Source: Morganella sibonii
GTDB taxonomy: Bacteria > Pseudomonadota > Gammaproteobacteria > Enterobacterales > Enterobacteriaceae
Length of the DNA: 64,000 bases
Direction: 5' to 3' (one strand)
NCBI RefSeq assembly: GCF_040560245.1
Contig: NZ_JAKMWP010000016.1
Every line of letters starts with the position of its first letter. The stretch's first letter is position 1. The notes beneath the pieces were generated by a model. That model was not told where the DNA came from. It worked only from the letters and a program-made list of their open reading frames with translations, and ran no database searches. Below, piece by piece: positions 37,362 to 45,463 of this stretch. The position numbers and the translations under genes were made by a program.

Positions 37362-37377
37362 CTGAATGGATATCCAG
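37362..37377. promoter_or_regulatory. LexA box shared by uvrA and ssb
   Basis: CTGAATGGATATCCAG fits CTG-N10-CAG and occupies the same place as the known SOS box in the E. coli uvrA-ssb divergent promoter. It lies 68 bases from the uvrA start and 194 from ssb. Confidence 0.85.
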
Positions 37378-37570
37378 TATCAGAAGAAATCTGTGTATAA
37401 TCTCAGCAGCATTTGCCTGACAGCTGATGACATTTTGCGCAGCAGATTTTAGAGAAGACACGCAAATATGAAAAGCCGATCGCGGCAAAAGATTACCGAT
37501 TCAAAAAAGTCACCCAGACGTGTTAGACTAGATCCTTATATGTTTTAAACAATTTCATCGGGAGCATTTC

Positions 37571-38092
37571 ATGGCCAGCAGAGGCGTCAACAAAGTCATT
37601 CTTATCGGGAACCTGGGTCAGGATCCGGAAGTGCGTTACATGCCTAACGGCGGTGCGGTTACCAACATCACACTGGCGACATCAGAATCATGGCGTGATA
37701 AACAAACCGGCGAAATGAAAGAGAAAACCGAATGGCACCGTGTGGTGATCTTCGGCAAACTGGCAGAAATTGCCGGTGAATATCTGAAAAAAGGTTCACA
37801 GGTTTATATCGAAGGCTCACTCCAGACCCGTAAATGGCAGGATCAGAGCGGCCAGGAACGCTACACCACGGAAGTCGTGGTCAATATCGGCGGCAGCATG
37901 CAGATGCTGGGCGGCCGCAGCGGTGGCGGTGATAATGCATCACAGGGCGGTGGCTGGGGACAACCACAGCAGCCGCAACAATCCCAGCAGTTCAGCGGCG
38001 GCGGTAACCCGCGCCCGGCACAACAACCGGCAGCAGCTGCACCGCAAAGCAATGAACCGCCGATGGATTTCGATGACGATATTCCGTTCTGA
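37571..38092 (+). CDS. ssb: Single-stranded DNA-binding protein
   Basis: SSB coats single-stranded DNA and recruits replication and repair enzymes. The 173 residues comprise an OB fold (MASRGVNKVILIGNLGQDPE onward, about 1-110), a Gly/Gln/Pro-rich linker (about 115-160), and the partner-binding tip MDFDDDIPF. GGGAG precedes the ATG. Confidence 0.98.
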   Translation: MASRGVNKVILIGNLGQDPEVRYMPNGGAVTNITLATSESWRDKQTGEMKEKTEWHRVVIFGKLAEIAGEYLKKGSQVYIEGSLQTRKWQDQSGQERYTTEVVVNIGGSMQMLGGRSGGGDNASQGGGWGQPQQPQQSQQFSGGGNPRPAQQPAAAAPQSNEPPMDFDDDIPF

Positions 38093-38111
38093 TCTGAATA
38101 TCTGTTATTTC

Positions 38112-38147
38112 ATATAAAAAATCCCGCGTTGGCGGGATTTTTTATAT
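38112..38147. terminator. Bidirectional terminator between ssb and the HDAC-fold gene
   Basis: A perfect 16-bp stem ATATAAAAAATCCCGC / GCGGGATTTTTTATAT with loop GTTG gives T runs on both strands. Confidence 0.93.
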
Positions 38148-38160
38148 CTGTGATCTGAAA

Positions 38161-39090
38161 TCAGTCCGCAGCGTCGGCGATAATACCGTTAATGGCGCGG
38201 GTGACACAGGTTGCACTGAGTTTTGAGTAACCACCTCCGCCAAGAAAAACAGCGGGAATTTGTTTTTCTGACAGGAACTGCCAGGTTGTTTTGTCTCTTT
38301 CTGCAATATCACTGATTGTCAGTGAAAGGCCGCCGAGTTTATCTGCTTCAAGCGGATCTGTGCCGGTAATGACAAATGCTATTTTATAGTTACCGTTTAT
38401 CTTACTTAAGGCATCACGGTATTGGTTCAGGTAATGAATGCCGGAGGTTTTTTCCGGAAGCGGGACAGGGATATCAACACGTTCACGTGTATATTTTGAC
38501 TGCGGATAAATATCCTGATTATAAATATCAAGGATCGTCACTCTGTTGTTATCCATAAAATCGACAGCATTACCATTGCCGTGATGTGCATCAGTATCAA
38601 TAATTAATATTCTGTCATCCGCGGACAGGATATTTCTCCGGCGTAATTCCTGATAGCAAATCGTGATGTCATTATAGATACAGAACCCCTCCATATTCTG
38701 GTGAGATGCGTGATGATAGCCACCGGCAAGATTCCAGAAAATGGTGTTCTCCTGTATCGCTTTTTGTGCGCCCAGCAATGTACCGGCGATACCAAAACGC
38801 ATGGGGGTTAATACATGCTTATCCAGATAGGAATAGCTAAGGAAGGGTACCGGGGGAAACTCAAGTGCTCTCAGGATACCCTTTTTATTTTTGACTCTGT
38901 ATTTCATTATCCCGGAAAGATAATCTTCAGTGATCTGCTCATCTATAGCGGAATCAGGCATATGAAACCGGATTTTACTGTTATTTTTCAAATCATTAAA
39001 AATAGATTTGAATTTCATTCCGTAAAACGGATGAAAGTAACCCAAAAGTCCGATGTCAAAATTATAATTCTCACTATAGATTACATTCAT
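38161..39090 (-). CDS. Histone-deacetylase-fold amidohydrolase
   Basis: This 309-residue protein has all the catalytic elements of the zinc-dependent HDAC superfamily: the His pair His126-His127 in GGYHHASH, zinc ligands Asp167 and His169 in DTDAHHGNG, zinc ligand Asp245 in GTDPLEADKLGG, and the transition-state tyrosine Tyr288 in GGGGYSK. Layout and size resemble the compact HDAC11-like bacterial members. Relatives act on acetylated lysines, polyamines or small amides; the substrate here is unknown. Its ATG overlaps the stop of the papain-like gene by four bases (ATGA), so the two are coupled. The pair is visibly more AT-rich than ssb and ilvB, suggesting acquisition. Confidence 0.88.
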   Translation of the reverse strand: MNVIYSENYNFDIGLLGYFHPFYGMKFKSIFNDLKNNSKIRFHMPDSAIDEQITEDYLSGIMKYRVKNKKGILRALEFPPVPFLSYSYLDKHVLTPMRFGIAGTLLGAQKAIQENTIFWNLAGGYHHASHQNMEGFCIYNDITICYQELRRRNILSADDRILIIDTDAHHGNGNAVDFMDNNRVTILDIYNQDIYPQSKYTRERVDIPVPLPEKTSGIHYLNQYRDALSKINGNYKIAFVITGTDPLEADKLGGLSLTISDIAERDKTTWQFLSEKQIPAVFLGGGGYSKLSATCVTRAINGIIADAAD

Positions 39091-39554
39091 ACTATATTTA
39101 CCGAGAGTTCCTGTGCATACCGTAAGATATCATGAGGTGTCCAGATCCCTCTACCCAGAGTTGAACCTAAATATTTGGAATAATTACTGGCTGATGGGGT
39201 AAAGCCGGGTTTTTTATCACAGGCAACAGCCAGGCATTCAGCAACAATATGAGAGCAGTTATTGCGGGCCAGCTGATATCTCGGTGTGTTACTCATCAGT
39301 TCTGCGATATGAAATGCAAGTTTTTCTTCATTGATTTCATTAATAGTGACAACCCGGGGTTGTCTGTTGCCTTCATTTTCAATATCTTCCTTTAACGCGC
39401 CCATAAAGGCACCGGGATGACTATTGGATTTAATTTTCAGATCTTTTTTTCCTGCACTGTCTTTTGGCCAGAAACTGACGTAGTTTCCCTGAAACGAAAG
39501 AGATGCATGTCCGATATATTTTCCTTCCGGCAACCAGATATAAACTTTTAACAT
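39087..39554 (-). CDS. Possible permuted papain-fold hydrolase, partner of the HDAC-fold protein
   Basis: I do not recognise this 155-residue family by name. It has an early His in YIGHASLSFQGNYVSFWP (His16) and a later Cys in YQLARNNCSHIVAECL (Cys100). That His-before-Cys order and the NNC context resemble circularly permuted papain-fold enzymes (LRAT, PPPDE and related). Other notable stretches are SHPGAFMGALKEDIE and RGIWTPHDILRYAQEL. It has no signal peptide. It is the first gene of the two-gene operon; upstream lies a 1.1-kb non-coding stretch. A protease, deubiquitinase-like or acyltransferase role is possible; none is proven. Confidence 0.65.
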   Translation of the reverse strand: MLKVYIWLPEGKYIGHASLSFQGNYVSFWPKDSAGKKDLKIKSNSHPGAFMGALKEDIENEGNRQPRVVTINEINEEKLAFHIAELMSNTPRYQLARNNCSHIVAECLAVACDKKPGFTPSASNYSKYLGSTLGRGIWTPHDILRYAQELSVNIV

Positions 39555-39770
39555 GTAACACTCCTTGTTTTTAACTGAGTGCTAAATGTATTTTTTTATC
39601 CGTAAAGCGAAATAATGATTAGTCTTAATCTTATTTTTTCATGTATATCGTCTGCATATGAAACATGAAATGTACTTTGCTGAAATATCACAGATGAAAA
39701 TAAGGTGTTATCAGCTCAGAATAAATAAGAAAAAAATTATTTTTCTGCGTAGTTCTGCATAGTCAGCGGC

Positions 39771-39839
39771 AAAAAAATACCCCTTACGTCGGGTGACAGT
39801 AAGGGGTGATGTCTCATGCCGTTGGATGAACACATGAGA
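39771..39839 (-). ncRNA. Candidate small RNA 3' end with two hairpins
   Basis: Read on the minus strand, an inverted repeat TCTCATG / CATGAGA (39833-39839 with 39812-39818) is followed by a perfect 9-bp stem ACCCCTTAC / GTAAGGGGT (39799-39807 with 39779-39787) and then seven T residues. That is a complete intrinsic terminator with no gene upstream that needs one. The 5' end is not defined, and no known small RNA was recognised. Confidence 0.35.
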
Positions 39840-39976
39840 TTGCCCGGGGTTAACAGGCAGTACAGCTTATGTTTTTATAAGTCCTGTTTTTATCCTGTTT
39901 GTCTGATTTTTTATCAGAACGGGTATTTTTATTATAAATATCTGTCGTAACCGGATGTGTGTTTGCTCTTTCTAAA

Positions 39977-40002
39977 GAAAAAACCCAATGAAAACATTGG
40001 GT
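39977..40002 (-). terminator. Orphan minus-strand terminator
   Basis: A perfect 8-bp stem ACCCAATG / CATTGGGT with loop of four bases is followed on the minus strand by a seven-T run (plus-strand A run at 39977-39983). No annotated gene lies upstream on that strand for the 900 bases to ivbL, so it may end a short untranslated transcript. Confidence 0.6.
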
Positions 40003-40117
40003 ATCAATGCGTTATATACTCAATTTTTATTAAAATATGATAAGAGGCTTAAAGAGCATGTGTCGGATTACGTTTTATCTGTAAACCTGAAACGTGACAA
40101 TCACAGCAGTAATTATA

Positions 40118-40133
40118 TGTGATATATGTCACG
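40118..40133. promoter_or_regulatory. CRP-like site
   Basis: TGTGATATATGTCACG matches the CRP consensus TGTGA-N6-TCACA in nine of ten core positions. It lies 115 bases upstream of the orphan minus-strand terminator and could govern the hypothetical transcript that ends there. Confidence 0.45.
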
Positions 40134-40538
40134 TAAAAACACCTGTTTTAGCTGTATTTGTAATTCCAATGTAACTTGTCATATTGTTTTTAACCAAATA
40201 ATCACATTTTAATGTGTTCTGTTAATCGGCCCGGTAATTGAATAAATCCTGTTTTTTTATTGCACTGAGCAATAAAACTGATAAAAAAATGATTTTTAGT
40301 GACTGACAGCGATAATGTGAACAGGCGCTGTTTTCAGTGATCTCCCTGCGATATATTCCGCTGTGATTTTCGTTACATGGTTTGTATAGCTCCGGATAAT
40401 TGTTTCTTTTCCCTTTTTTATCGCTGTTTTTTAGCGGAAACAGTACTGTTTCCCGCTGTAACAGTAAATTGGGTATTTTGATATTTTATTTTAAATCAAT
40501 GGGTTAATTATTTTTGAATTTTATGGTAGTAATTTATT

Positions 40539-40554
40539 AGTGATAATGATCACA
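40539..40554 (+). promoter_or_regulatory. CRP site upstream of ivbL-ilvBN
   Basis: AGTGATAATGATCACA matches TGTGA-N6-TCACA in nine of ten core positions. It lies about 130 bases before the leader peptide. CRP activation of ilvBN is established in E. coli. Confidence 0.65.
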
Positions 40555-40670
40555 ATTCAGCGGCTGAATAAAAAATAAATGAAAAAAGGCTTGTACAGAT
40601 TTCATTCTTATGTTTTTTTAAAGTACGAACCGAATTTATTCATACACAATTTACTGTTGAGAGATACCCC

Positions 40671-40778
40671 GTGAAACCATTCACCCGTCCGCAAAACGTA
40701 CTACTAACAACCGCGCTATCAGACGCGGTTGTCGTCGTGCGTGTGGTAGTGGTGGTGGTCGTCGGCAGCGCGCCGTAA
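40671..40778 (+). CDS. ivbL: ilvB operon leader peptide IvbL
   Basis: This 35-codon leader starts at GTG and is dominated by valine and leucine codons, ending VVVVRVVVVVVVGSAP, very close to E. coli IvbL. Ribosome stalling at these codons when valyl- or leucyl-tRNA is scarce prevents formation of the terminator at 40806, allowing ilvBN expression. GAGA precedes the start at a usable distance. Confidence 0.93.
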   Translation: MKPFTRPQNVLLTTALSDAVVVVRVVVVVVVGSAP

Positions 40779-40805
40779 CGGGCTGGGATCAGCAACAGGA
40801 TCACT

Positions 40806-40838
40806 AACCCCGCCGGCGTAAACCGAGCGGGGTTTTTT
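40806..40838 (+). terminator. ilvBN attenuator terminator
   Basis: The stem AACCCCGC / GCGGGGTT is followed by TTTTT and lies between the ivbL stop and ilvB. Position and form are those of the E. coli ilvB attenuator. Confidence 0.9.
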
Positions 40839-40888
40839 TATGTCAGGCTCCGCGAAACTGAACCGGTTGTTAAGAAAAGGATGATGTT

Positions 40889-42580
40889 ATGGGAGCTTCA
40901 CAGCAGACTCAGGCAAAAACCCGGATGACGGGGGCGGAATTAATTATCCGCATGTTAGAACAGCACGGGATTACCTCTGTCTCCGGGATTCCGGGCGGGG
41001 CGGCTCTGCCGCTGTATGATGCACTGGGCAAAAGCCGCATCCGCCATATCCTCGCCCGTCACGAACAGGGGGCCGGGTTTATCGCACAGGGTATTGCCCG
41101 CACAACCGGCAAAGCGGCGGTATGTATCTCCTCCAGCGGGCCGGGTGCGACCAATCTGATGACCGCGATTGCGGATGCCAAACTGGATTCGGTTCCGCTG
41201 GTCTGTATCACCGCCCAGGTCTCTTCGCCGATGATCGGTACCGATGCCTTCCAGGAAGTGGACACTTACGGCATGTCTATCCCTATCACCAAGCATAATT
41301 ATCTGGTGCGCAACGTTCAGGATCTGCCGGGTATTATCGCCGATGCATTCCGTATTGCGGAATCCGGCCGTCCGGGACCGGTCTGGGTGGATGTGCCGAA
41401 AGATGTTCAGGCAGCCATCATTGAGATTGATGAATTGCCGCCAATTATGCCAAAAGATTCGTTACCGCTGTTTGATGCCGAAAAAGTCAGCGAAGCGGCC
41501 GCCATGATTAATCAGGCGAAGCGCCCGATCCTGTATATCGGCGGCGGTATTGTGGCTTCACAGTCACAGCAGCTGGTGCAGAGTTTTGCCGAACGGGCCG
41601 GGTTACCGACCACCATGACCCTGATGGGGTTAGGTACCATTCCGCAGCAGCATCCGCTCTATCTGGGGATGTTAGGGATGCACGGCGCCCGCTATACCAA
41701 CATGATTTTGCAGGAATCTGATTTGCTGATTGTGATCGGGGCGCGTTTTGACGACCGGGCCATCGGCAAAGCCGAGCAGTTCTGCCCGGATGCCAAAATT
41801 ATTCATGTGGATATCGACCGTGCGGAGATCAGCAAGATCAAGCAGCCGGATATCGCGATCAACGCGGATGCCGGACAGGTTCTCGCCATGCTGCTGCCGC
41901 AGATTGAGGTGAATACGCGTCAGGCGTGGAATGATCATATCACGCAGATCAAGCAGGAATTCCCTCTGGAGCAGATCAACAAGAGCAATCCGTTAAGTCA
42001 CTTCGGGCTGATCGCTGCGGTGGCGGATGCGGTGGATAACGATGCCATTATCACCACGGATGTCGGCCAGCACCAGATGTGGGTGGCGCAGGCGTATCCG
42101 TTATGTCGTCCGCGCCAGTGGCTGACCTCCGGCGGGCTGGGAACCATGGGCTTTGGGTTACCGGCGGCGATTGGTGCCGCACTGGCGGAGCCGTCACGTA
42201 AAATTATCTGCTTTACCGGTGACGGCAGTATTATGATGAATATCCAGGAGATGGCGACAGCCGCAGAGCATAATCTGGATATCAAAATTATTCTGATGAA
42301 CAACCAGGCGCTGGGGATGGTTCACCAGCAGCAGACGCTGATGTTCGATGAGCATATTGTGGCATCTGCCTATCCGTATCAGACTGATTTTGTGACGATT
42401 GCCAAAGGTTTCGGATTGCATACCTGTGATCTGAATAAAGAGAGTGATCCGCATGCTGCATTGCAGGCGGCGATTGACCATCCCGGGCCGTGTCTGATCC
42501 ACGCATTAATCGATGTCAGTGAAAAAGTGTGGCCGATGGTATTGCCGGGTGATGCCAATATCGATATGGTCACAGCCTGA
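40889..42580 (+). CDS. ilvB: Acetolactate synthase I large subunit IlvB
   Basis: IlvB is the catalytic subunit of acetohydroxyacid synthase I, which condenses pyruvate with pyruvate or 2-ketobutyrate for branched-chain amino acids using thiamine diphosphate. The 563 residues include the catalytic Glu59 in ARHEQGAGFIAQG, the FAD region GARFDDRAIGK, and the ThDP motif GDGSIMMNIQE...NN. Regulation is by attenuation and probably CRP. The stop overlaps a possible ilvN ATG. Confidence 0.97.
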   Translation: MGASQQTQAKTRMTGAELIIRMLEQHGITSVSGIPGGAALPLYDALGKSRIRHILARHEQGAGFIAQGIARTTGKAAVCISSSGPGATNLMTAIADAKLDSVPLVCITAQVSSPMIGTDAFQEVDTYGMSIPITKHNYLVRNVQDLPGIIADAFRIAESGRPGPVWVDVPKDVQAAIIEIDELPPIMPKDSLPLFDAEKVSEAAAMINQAKRPILYIGGGIVASQSQQLVQSFAERAGLPTTMTLMGLGTIPQQHPLYLGMLGMHGARYTNMILQESDLLIVIGARFDDRAIGKAEQFCPDAKIIHVDIDRAEISKIKQPDIAINADAGQVLAMLLPQIEVNTRQAWNDHITQIKQEFPLEQINKSNPLSHFGLIAAVADAVDNDAIITTDVGQHQMWVAQAYPLCRPRQWLTSGGLGTMGFGLPAAIGAALAEPSRKIICFTGDGSIMMNIQEMATAAEHNLDIKIILMNNQALGMVHQQQTLMFDEHIVASAYPYQTDFVTIAKGFGLHTCDLNKESDPHAALQAAIDHPGPCLIHALIDVSEKVWPMVLPGDANIDMVTA

Positions 42581-42597
42581 TGACAGAGGACAGAATC

Positions 42598-42882
42598 ATG
42601 GAAAAAAATAATCAGCCTATCGCTCTGGAACTGGTCGTCCGTAACCACCCCGGTGTTATGACGCACATTTGCGGTCTGTTTGCCCGCCGGGCGTTTAACG
42701 TGGACGGTATTCTGTGCCTGCCGCTGCCGGGACAGGATCACAGCCATATCTGGCTGCTGGTGAAATCGGATGATCGACTAAGCCAGATGGTCAGTCAGGT
42801 GGAAAAACTGGAAGACGTGCAGGACGTAAAATACAACGAAGACATCAGTATCTTTGAGCAACTGAATAAATACATTCAGTAG
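42598..42882 (+). CDS. ilvN: Acetolactate synthase I small subunit IlvN
   Basis: IlvN is the regulatory ACT-domain subunit that gives valine feedback inhibition to IlvB. The ATG at 42598 gives 94 residues, has AGAGGA upstream and matches the E. coli start pattern. An in-frame ATG at 42580 overlapping the ilvB stop (TGATG) would add six residues and could serve coupling. The conserved core is LVVRNHPGVMTHICGLFARR, followed by FNVDGILCLP. Confidence 0.95.
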   Translation: MEKNNQPIALELVVRNHPGVMTHICGLFARRAFNVDGILCLPLPGQDHSHIWLLVKSDDRLSQMVSQVEKLEDVQDVKYNEDISIFEQLNKYIQ

Positions 42883-42888
42883 TGTGAT

Positions 42889-42916
42889 AAAACCGGGCTG
42901 ATAAGCCCGGTTTTTT
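42889..42916 (+). terminator. ilvBN terminator
   Basis: A perfect 10-bp stem AAAACCGGGC / GCCCGGTTTT with a 6-base loop has six T residues downstream. The A run on the left also gives some termination for the convergent regulator gene. Confidence 0.93.
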
Positions 42917-42924
42917 GTCCGGGC

Positions 42925-43482
42925 TTACGGCGATGTCTGGCCGATATGGGAATAAGACATAATCAGCGTACCGCTCAGATCGCCTTCCATGCAGATATAA
43001 GAGTGGGGAATATCACAGGAGAACGCATAGAAATCCCCCGGTTCCAGCAGTACTGTCTGATCTTCATTAAAGCGCATCATCAGCGTACCCTGATGGATAA
43101 GAATATGTTCATGGGTACCGGTACTGTGCGCGGGACTGTTAATAATCGCACCGCGGATCATCTTCAGGTGCCAGATCTCCGAAATATTCCCCATACCGAC
43201 ACGGAATTTAAAATCTTCCGCATATTCCCCTTTAAAGACTTTATTTTTTTCGTAACGGGGATAACCTTCATTACTGGCGGTAAACAGATCGCCCAGCGGA
43301 AAACGCAGTGCAACGGCAATGGCCTCCAGTGTATCGATACGCGGATTGGAATCACCGGATTCCAGTTTGGACAGCGCGGCTTTCGAGATGCCGGAGAGTT
43401 TTGAAAGATCATTGAGCGACAGGTTACGCGCCTGGCGCAGCAGTTTGACTTTCTGGCCGATGTGGGCACTGGTTTTAAGCAT
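42925..43482 (-). CDS. XRE-family regulator with C-terminal cupin domain
   Basis: The 185 residues comprise an N-terminal helix-turn-helix (LNDLSKLSGISKAALSKLES, about 23-42) and a C-terminal cupin (about 105-178, GTHEHILIHQG and LLEPGDFYAFSCDIPHSY). This architecture is that of PuuR- and SutR-like regulators, in which the cupin senses a small ligand. It is divergent from a TauE-type permease with about 170 bases between, so it most likely controls that gene in response to the transported compound. No clear ribosome site precedes the ATG. Confidence 0.88.
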   Translation of the reverse strand: MLKTSAHIGQKVKLLRQARNLSLNDLSKLSGISKAALSKLESGDSNPRIDTLEAIAVALRFPLGDLFTASNEGYPRYEKNKVFKGEYAEDFKFRVGMGNISEIWHLKMIRGAIINSPAHSTGTHEHILIHQGTLMMRFNEDQTVLLEPGDFYAFSCDIPHSYICMEGDLSGTLIMSYSHIGQTSP

Positions 43483-43652
43483 AATGTAATTGATACCAAT
43501 GAAATTTGCAGGGAAACCCTGTTAGTATTGCACACTTGTTGTACAACAGTAAGCCGTGATTTTCCGGAAAGACAGGTCTGATAAATGATGTTATCAGATG
43601 AAAGCGTCCGGCATGGTGATAATTAACATATGTCATTAAACGGGTGCTCACC

Positions 43653-44402
43653 ATGATCTACACCCTGCCATGGGCAGATTTTTTCATCTGTTTTACCGTG
43701 CTCTTCGCCGGTTATCTGGTCTTCGGGATGGTCGGATTCGGATCTGCGCTGATCGCAAGTCCGGTGCTGGCTTTCTTTATTCCGGTTTCGCACATTGTGC
43801 CGATGCTGGCACTGATGGATCTGGGCGCGGCGGTGATTAACGTCACCCGTGACGGGCGCAAAGCTGATTTTGCCGAGCTGAAGTGGATGGTACCGCTGAT
43901 GATCGGCGGCAGTCTGATTGGTGCGGCGATTCTGCTGAAAACACATCCGGATCTGCTGGCGGTGTTCCTCGGGGCGTTTATTGTTCTCTATGCGCTTTAT
44001 TCCCTCTTTATTAAGAAGACGGCACGGCATTATCCGCAGAAATATATTATTCCGTTCGGTATCGGCGGCGGTATTCTGAGTGCGCTGTTCGGGGCGGGCG
44101 GGTTTGTGTATGCCATCTATTTTGCCGGGCGGATTGAGGACAGAAACCGGTTCCGTATCACGCAGACCACGCTGATTGGCTTCAGTACATTAACCCGCGT
44201 GATTATTTTTCTGATCATGGGCATCTATTGGAACAGCGAAATCGCTATTACTGCGCTGCTGTTTCTGCCTGCGATGGTGGCGGGGATTGTCCTCGGGCGG
44301 CATATCACCATGCGTATTCCGAAAGAGGCCTTTTTCCGTTTCCTGAATATGGTGATCCTGCTGGCCGGGCTGACGCTGCTGATCAGTAACCTGGTGCACT
44401 GA
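43653..44402 (+). CDS. TauE/SafE-family membrane permease
   Basis: This hydrophobic protein of 249 residues has about eight membrane segments and the duplicated family pattern: GMVGFGSALIASPVLAFF in the first half and GIGGGILSALFGAGGFVYAI in the second. TauE/SafE members export or import sulfite, sulfoacetate and other small organic anions; the substrate here is unknown. The ATG at 43653 is chosen because GGGTG lies six bases upstream; a GTG nine bases earlier is in frame. The divergent XRE-cupin gene is its probable regulator. Confidence 0.85.
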   Translation: MIYTLPWADFFICFTVLFAGYLVFGMVGFGSALIASPVLAFFIPVSHIVPMLALMDLGAAVINVTRDGRKADFAELKWMVPLMIGGSLIGAAILLKTHPDLLAVFLGAFIVLYALYSLFIKKTARHYPQKYIIPFGIGGGILSALFGAGGFVYAIYFAGRIEDRNRFRITQTTLIGFSTLTRVIIFLIMGIYWNSEIAITALLFLPAMVAGIVLGRHITMRIPKEAFFRFLNMVILLAGLTLLISNLVH

Positions 44403-44408
44403 CGGCGG

Positions 44409-45200
44409 TCAGCGCAGGATTTTTTTAGCGCATTGCCGGGCGCGCAACAGCTCATCACCGGTTTTGCTTTTACGGAAACAGTCGCGGTAGCGGGCGGCAT
44501 AGGCACTGTATTCTGCCTGTGCGTCCGGCAGCGGCAGTGACAGCAGATGATTAATAAAGGTAAAACTGCCGATCTCCGCATGCTGAAAATCCACCGGATT
44601 TTTCCATTCCCCGCCCCAGCGGAGAAAACCGTGGCTGAAAACCAGCGGCAGCACCGTTTCCATTTTTCCGTCGCGGATAGCTTCTCTGTTGGTCAGCGCC
44701 GTGGCGGATTGCGGCGGGCTGATGGTCACACGGTCGTTTTTATCGCGGAAGCGGTAAGGGTTTTGCTGCGGATTAATATCGATCGCCATGCCGTAAGCGT
44801 GTTTTGACCAGGCTTTCTGACTTGCCTGACGGCGGCCGTTAAATGCCGACGTATTATTAGCCGCCATGGATGCCTCATCATCACCGCCGAAGGCCTCTAT
44901 CGGCAGCACACTGTGCAGCGGGAATTTCTGCCGGTACAACTCACCGAACAGCGCTTCGGTTTCAGGGGCAATAATATCGGCGACAGTAATGGTGCCGGTG
45001 CGGGTTTCGCCCTCAAAGGTGATAAACCGGACATCCACATTCACCAGCCGTTCACAGGGCACCGGGTTTTCCGGTGTGATAATGCCAAGTGCGGTCATTG
45101 CGCGGCAGGTGTCCGGGCTGAGCGGGGTGATCGCGGCATGTGCCGCCGGTAAAACAGCGCAGAACAGGCTCACGGGGAGGAGATAAGCAGTCAGTTTCAT
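44409..45200 (-). CDS. Periplasmic VanY-like D-Ala-D-Ala carboxypeptidase-family protein
   Basis: A signal peptide (MKLTAYLLPVSLFCAVLPAA, then cleavage after AHA) precedes a domain of the M15 type. The zinc-site pattern is intact: His134 and Asp141 in SKHAYGMAIDINP and His207 in WKNPVDFQHAE. M15 enzymes cut D-Ala-containing peptidoglycan cross-links. The frame opens further upstream, but the ATG at 45200 starts directly before the signal peptide, giving 263 residues. It converges with the TauE-type gene, the stops being six bases apart. Confidence 0.85.
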   Translation of the reverse strand: MKLTAYLLPVSLFCAVLPAAHAAITPLSPDTCRAMTALGIITPENPVPCERLVNVDVRFITFEGETRTGTITVADIIAPETEALFGELYRQKFPLHSVLPIEAFGGDDEASMAANNTSAFNGRRQASQKAWSKHAYGMAIDINPQQNPYRFRDKNDRVTISPPQSATALTNREAIRDGKMETVLPLVFSHGFLRWGGEWKNPVDFQHAEIGSFTFINHLLSLPLPDAQAEYSAYAARYRDCFRKSKTGDELLRARQCAKKILR

Positions 45201-45348
45201 TACAGATTCCGTCATCAGGCACCGGGACGGATGATGATAACCCGTCCGTGCGGCAGATGTGAAAAAATTCCCGGATTTGGCCTTGATTATCAGGATTTTT
45301 CCTAAGATAATCGTTTGCCTCAAAAAATCACATCTTTTCTCTGTTGAA

Positions 45349-45428
45349 AGCCAAACGTTTGCGTCGTGTGTGTCCGGTTTTTTACCCGGAAACCGGCGGA
45401 TTTTTTCTGAAAACGCAATCGTTTACGT
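45349..45428 (+). promoter_or_regulatory. Two PurR boxes upstream of ghxP
   Basis: AGCCAAACGTTTGCGT (45349-45364) and ACGCAATCGTTTACGT (45413-45428) each match ACGCAAACGTTTGCGT at 14 of 16 positions. The second lies 35 bases before the ghxP start. The CCGGTTT / AAACCGG inverted repeat between them may form a leader hairpin. PurR repression of purine-base permeases is established; a weaker half-site occurs near 45310. Confidence 0.75.
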
Positions 45429-45463
45429 GATGTGACACAAAATTCATTAACACAGGTGATGAC

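Larger units (their letters stand above)
39555..40538. other. 1-kb AT-rich intergenic region with RNA-like structures
   Basis: No convincing protein gene is seen. The region contains two minus-strand terminator-like hairpins (39771-39807 and 39977-40002), a further inverted repeat at 39812-39839 and a CRP-like site at 40118-40133. A 32-codon minus-strand ORF (39835-39737) runs through the first hairpin and lacks a ribosome site. In E. coli the corresponding flank of ivbL holds the istR/tisB small-RNA toxin locus; no resemblance in sequence was found. Confidence 0.45.

Noticed and set aside
39737..39835. 32-codon minus-strand ORF next to the orphan terminator
   Set aside because: It runs through the terminator hairpin and lacks a ribosome site, so an untranslated RNA is more plausible.
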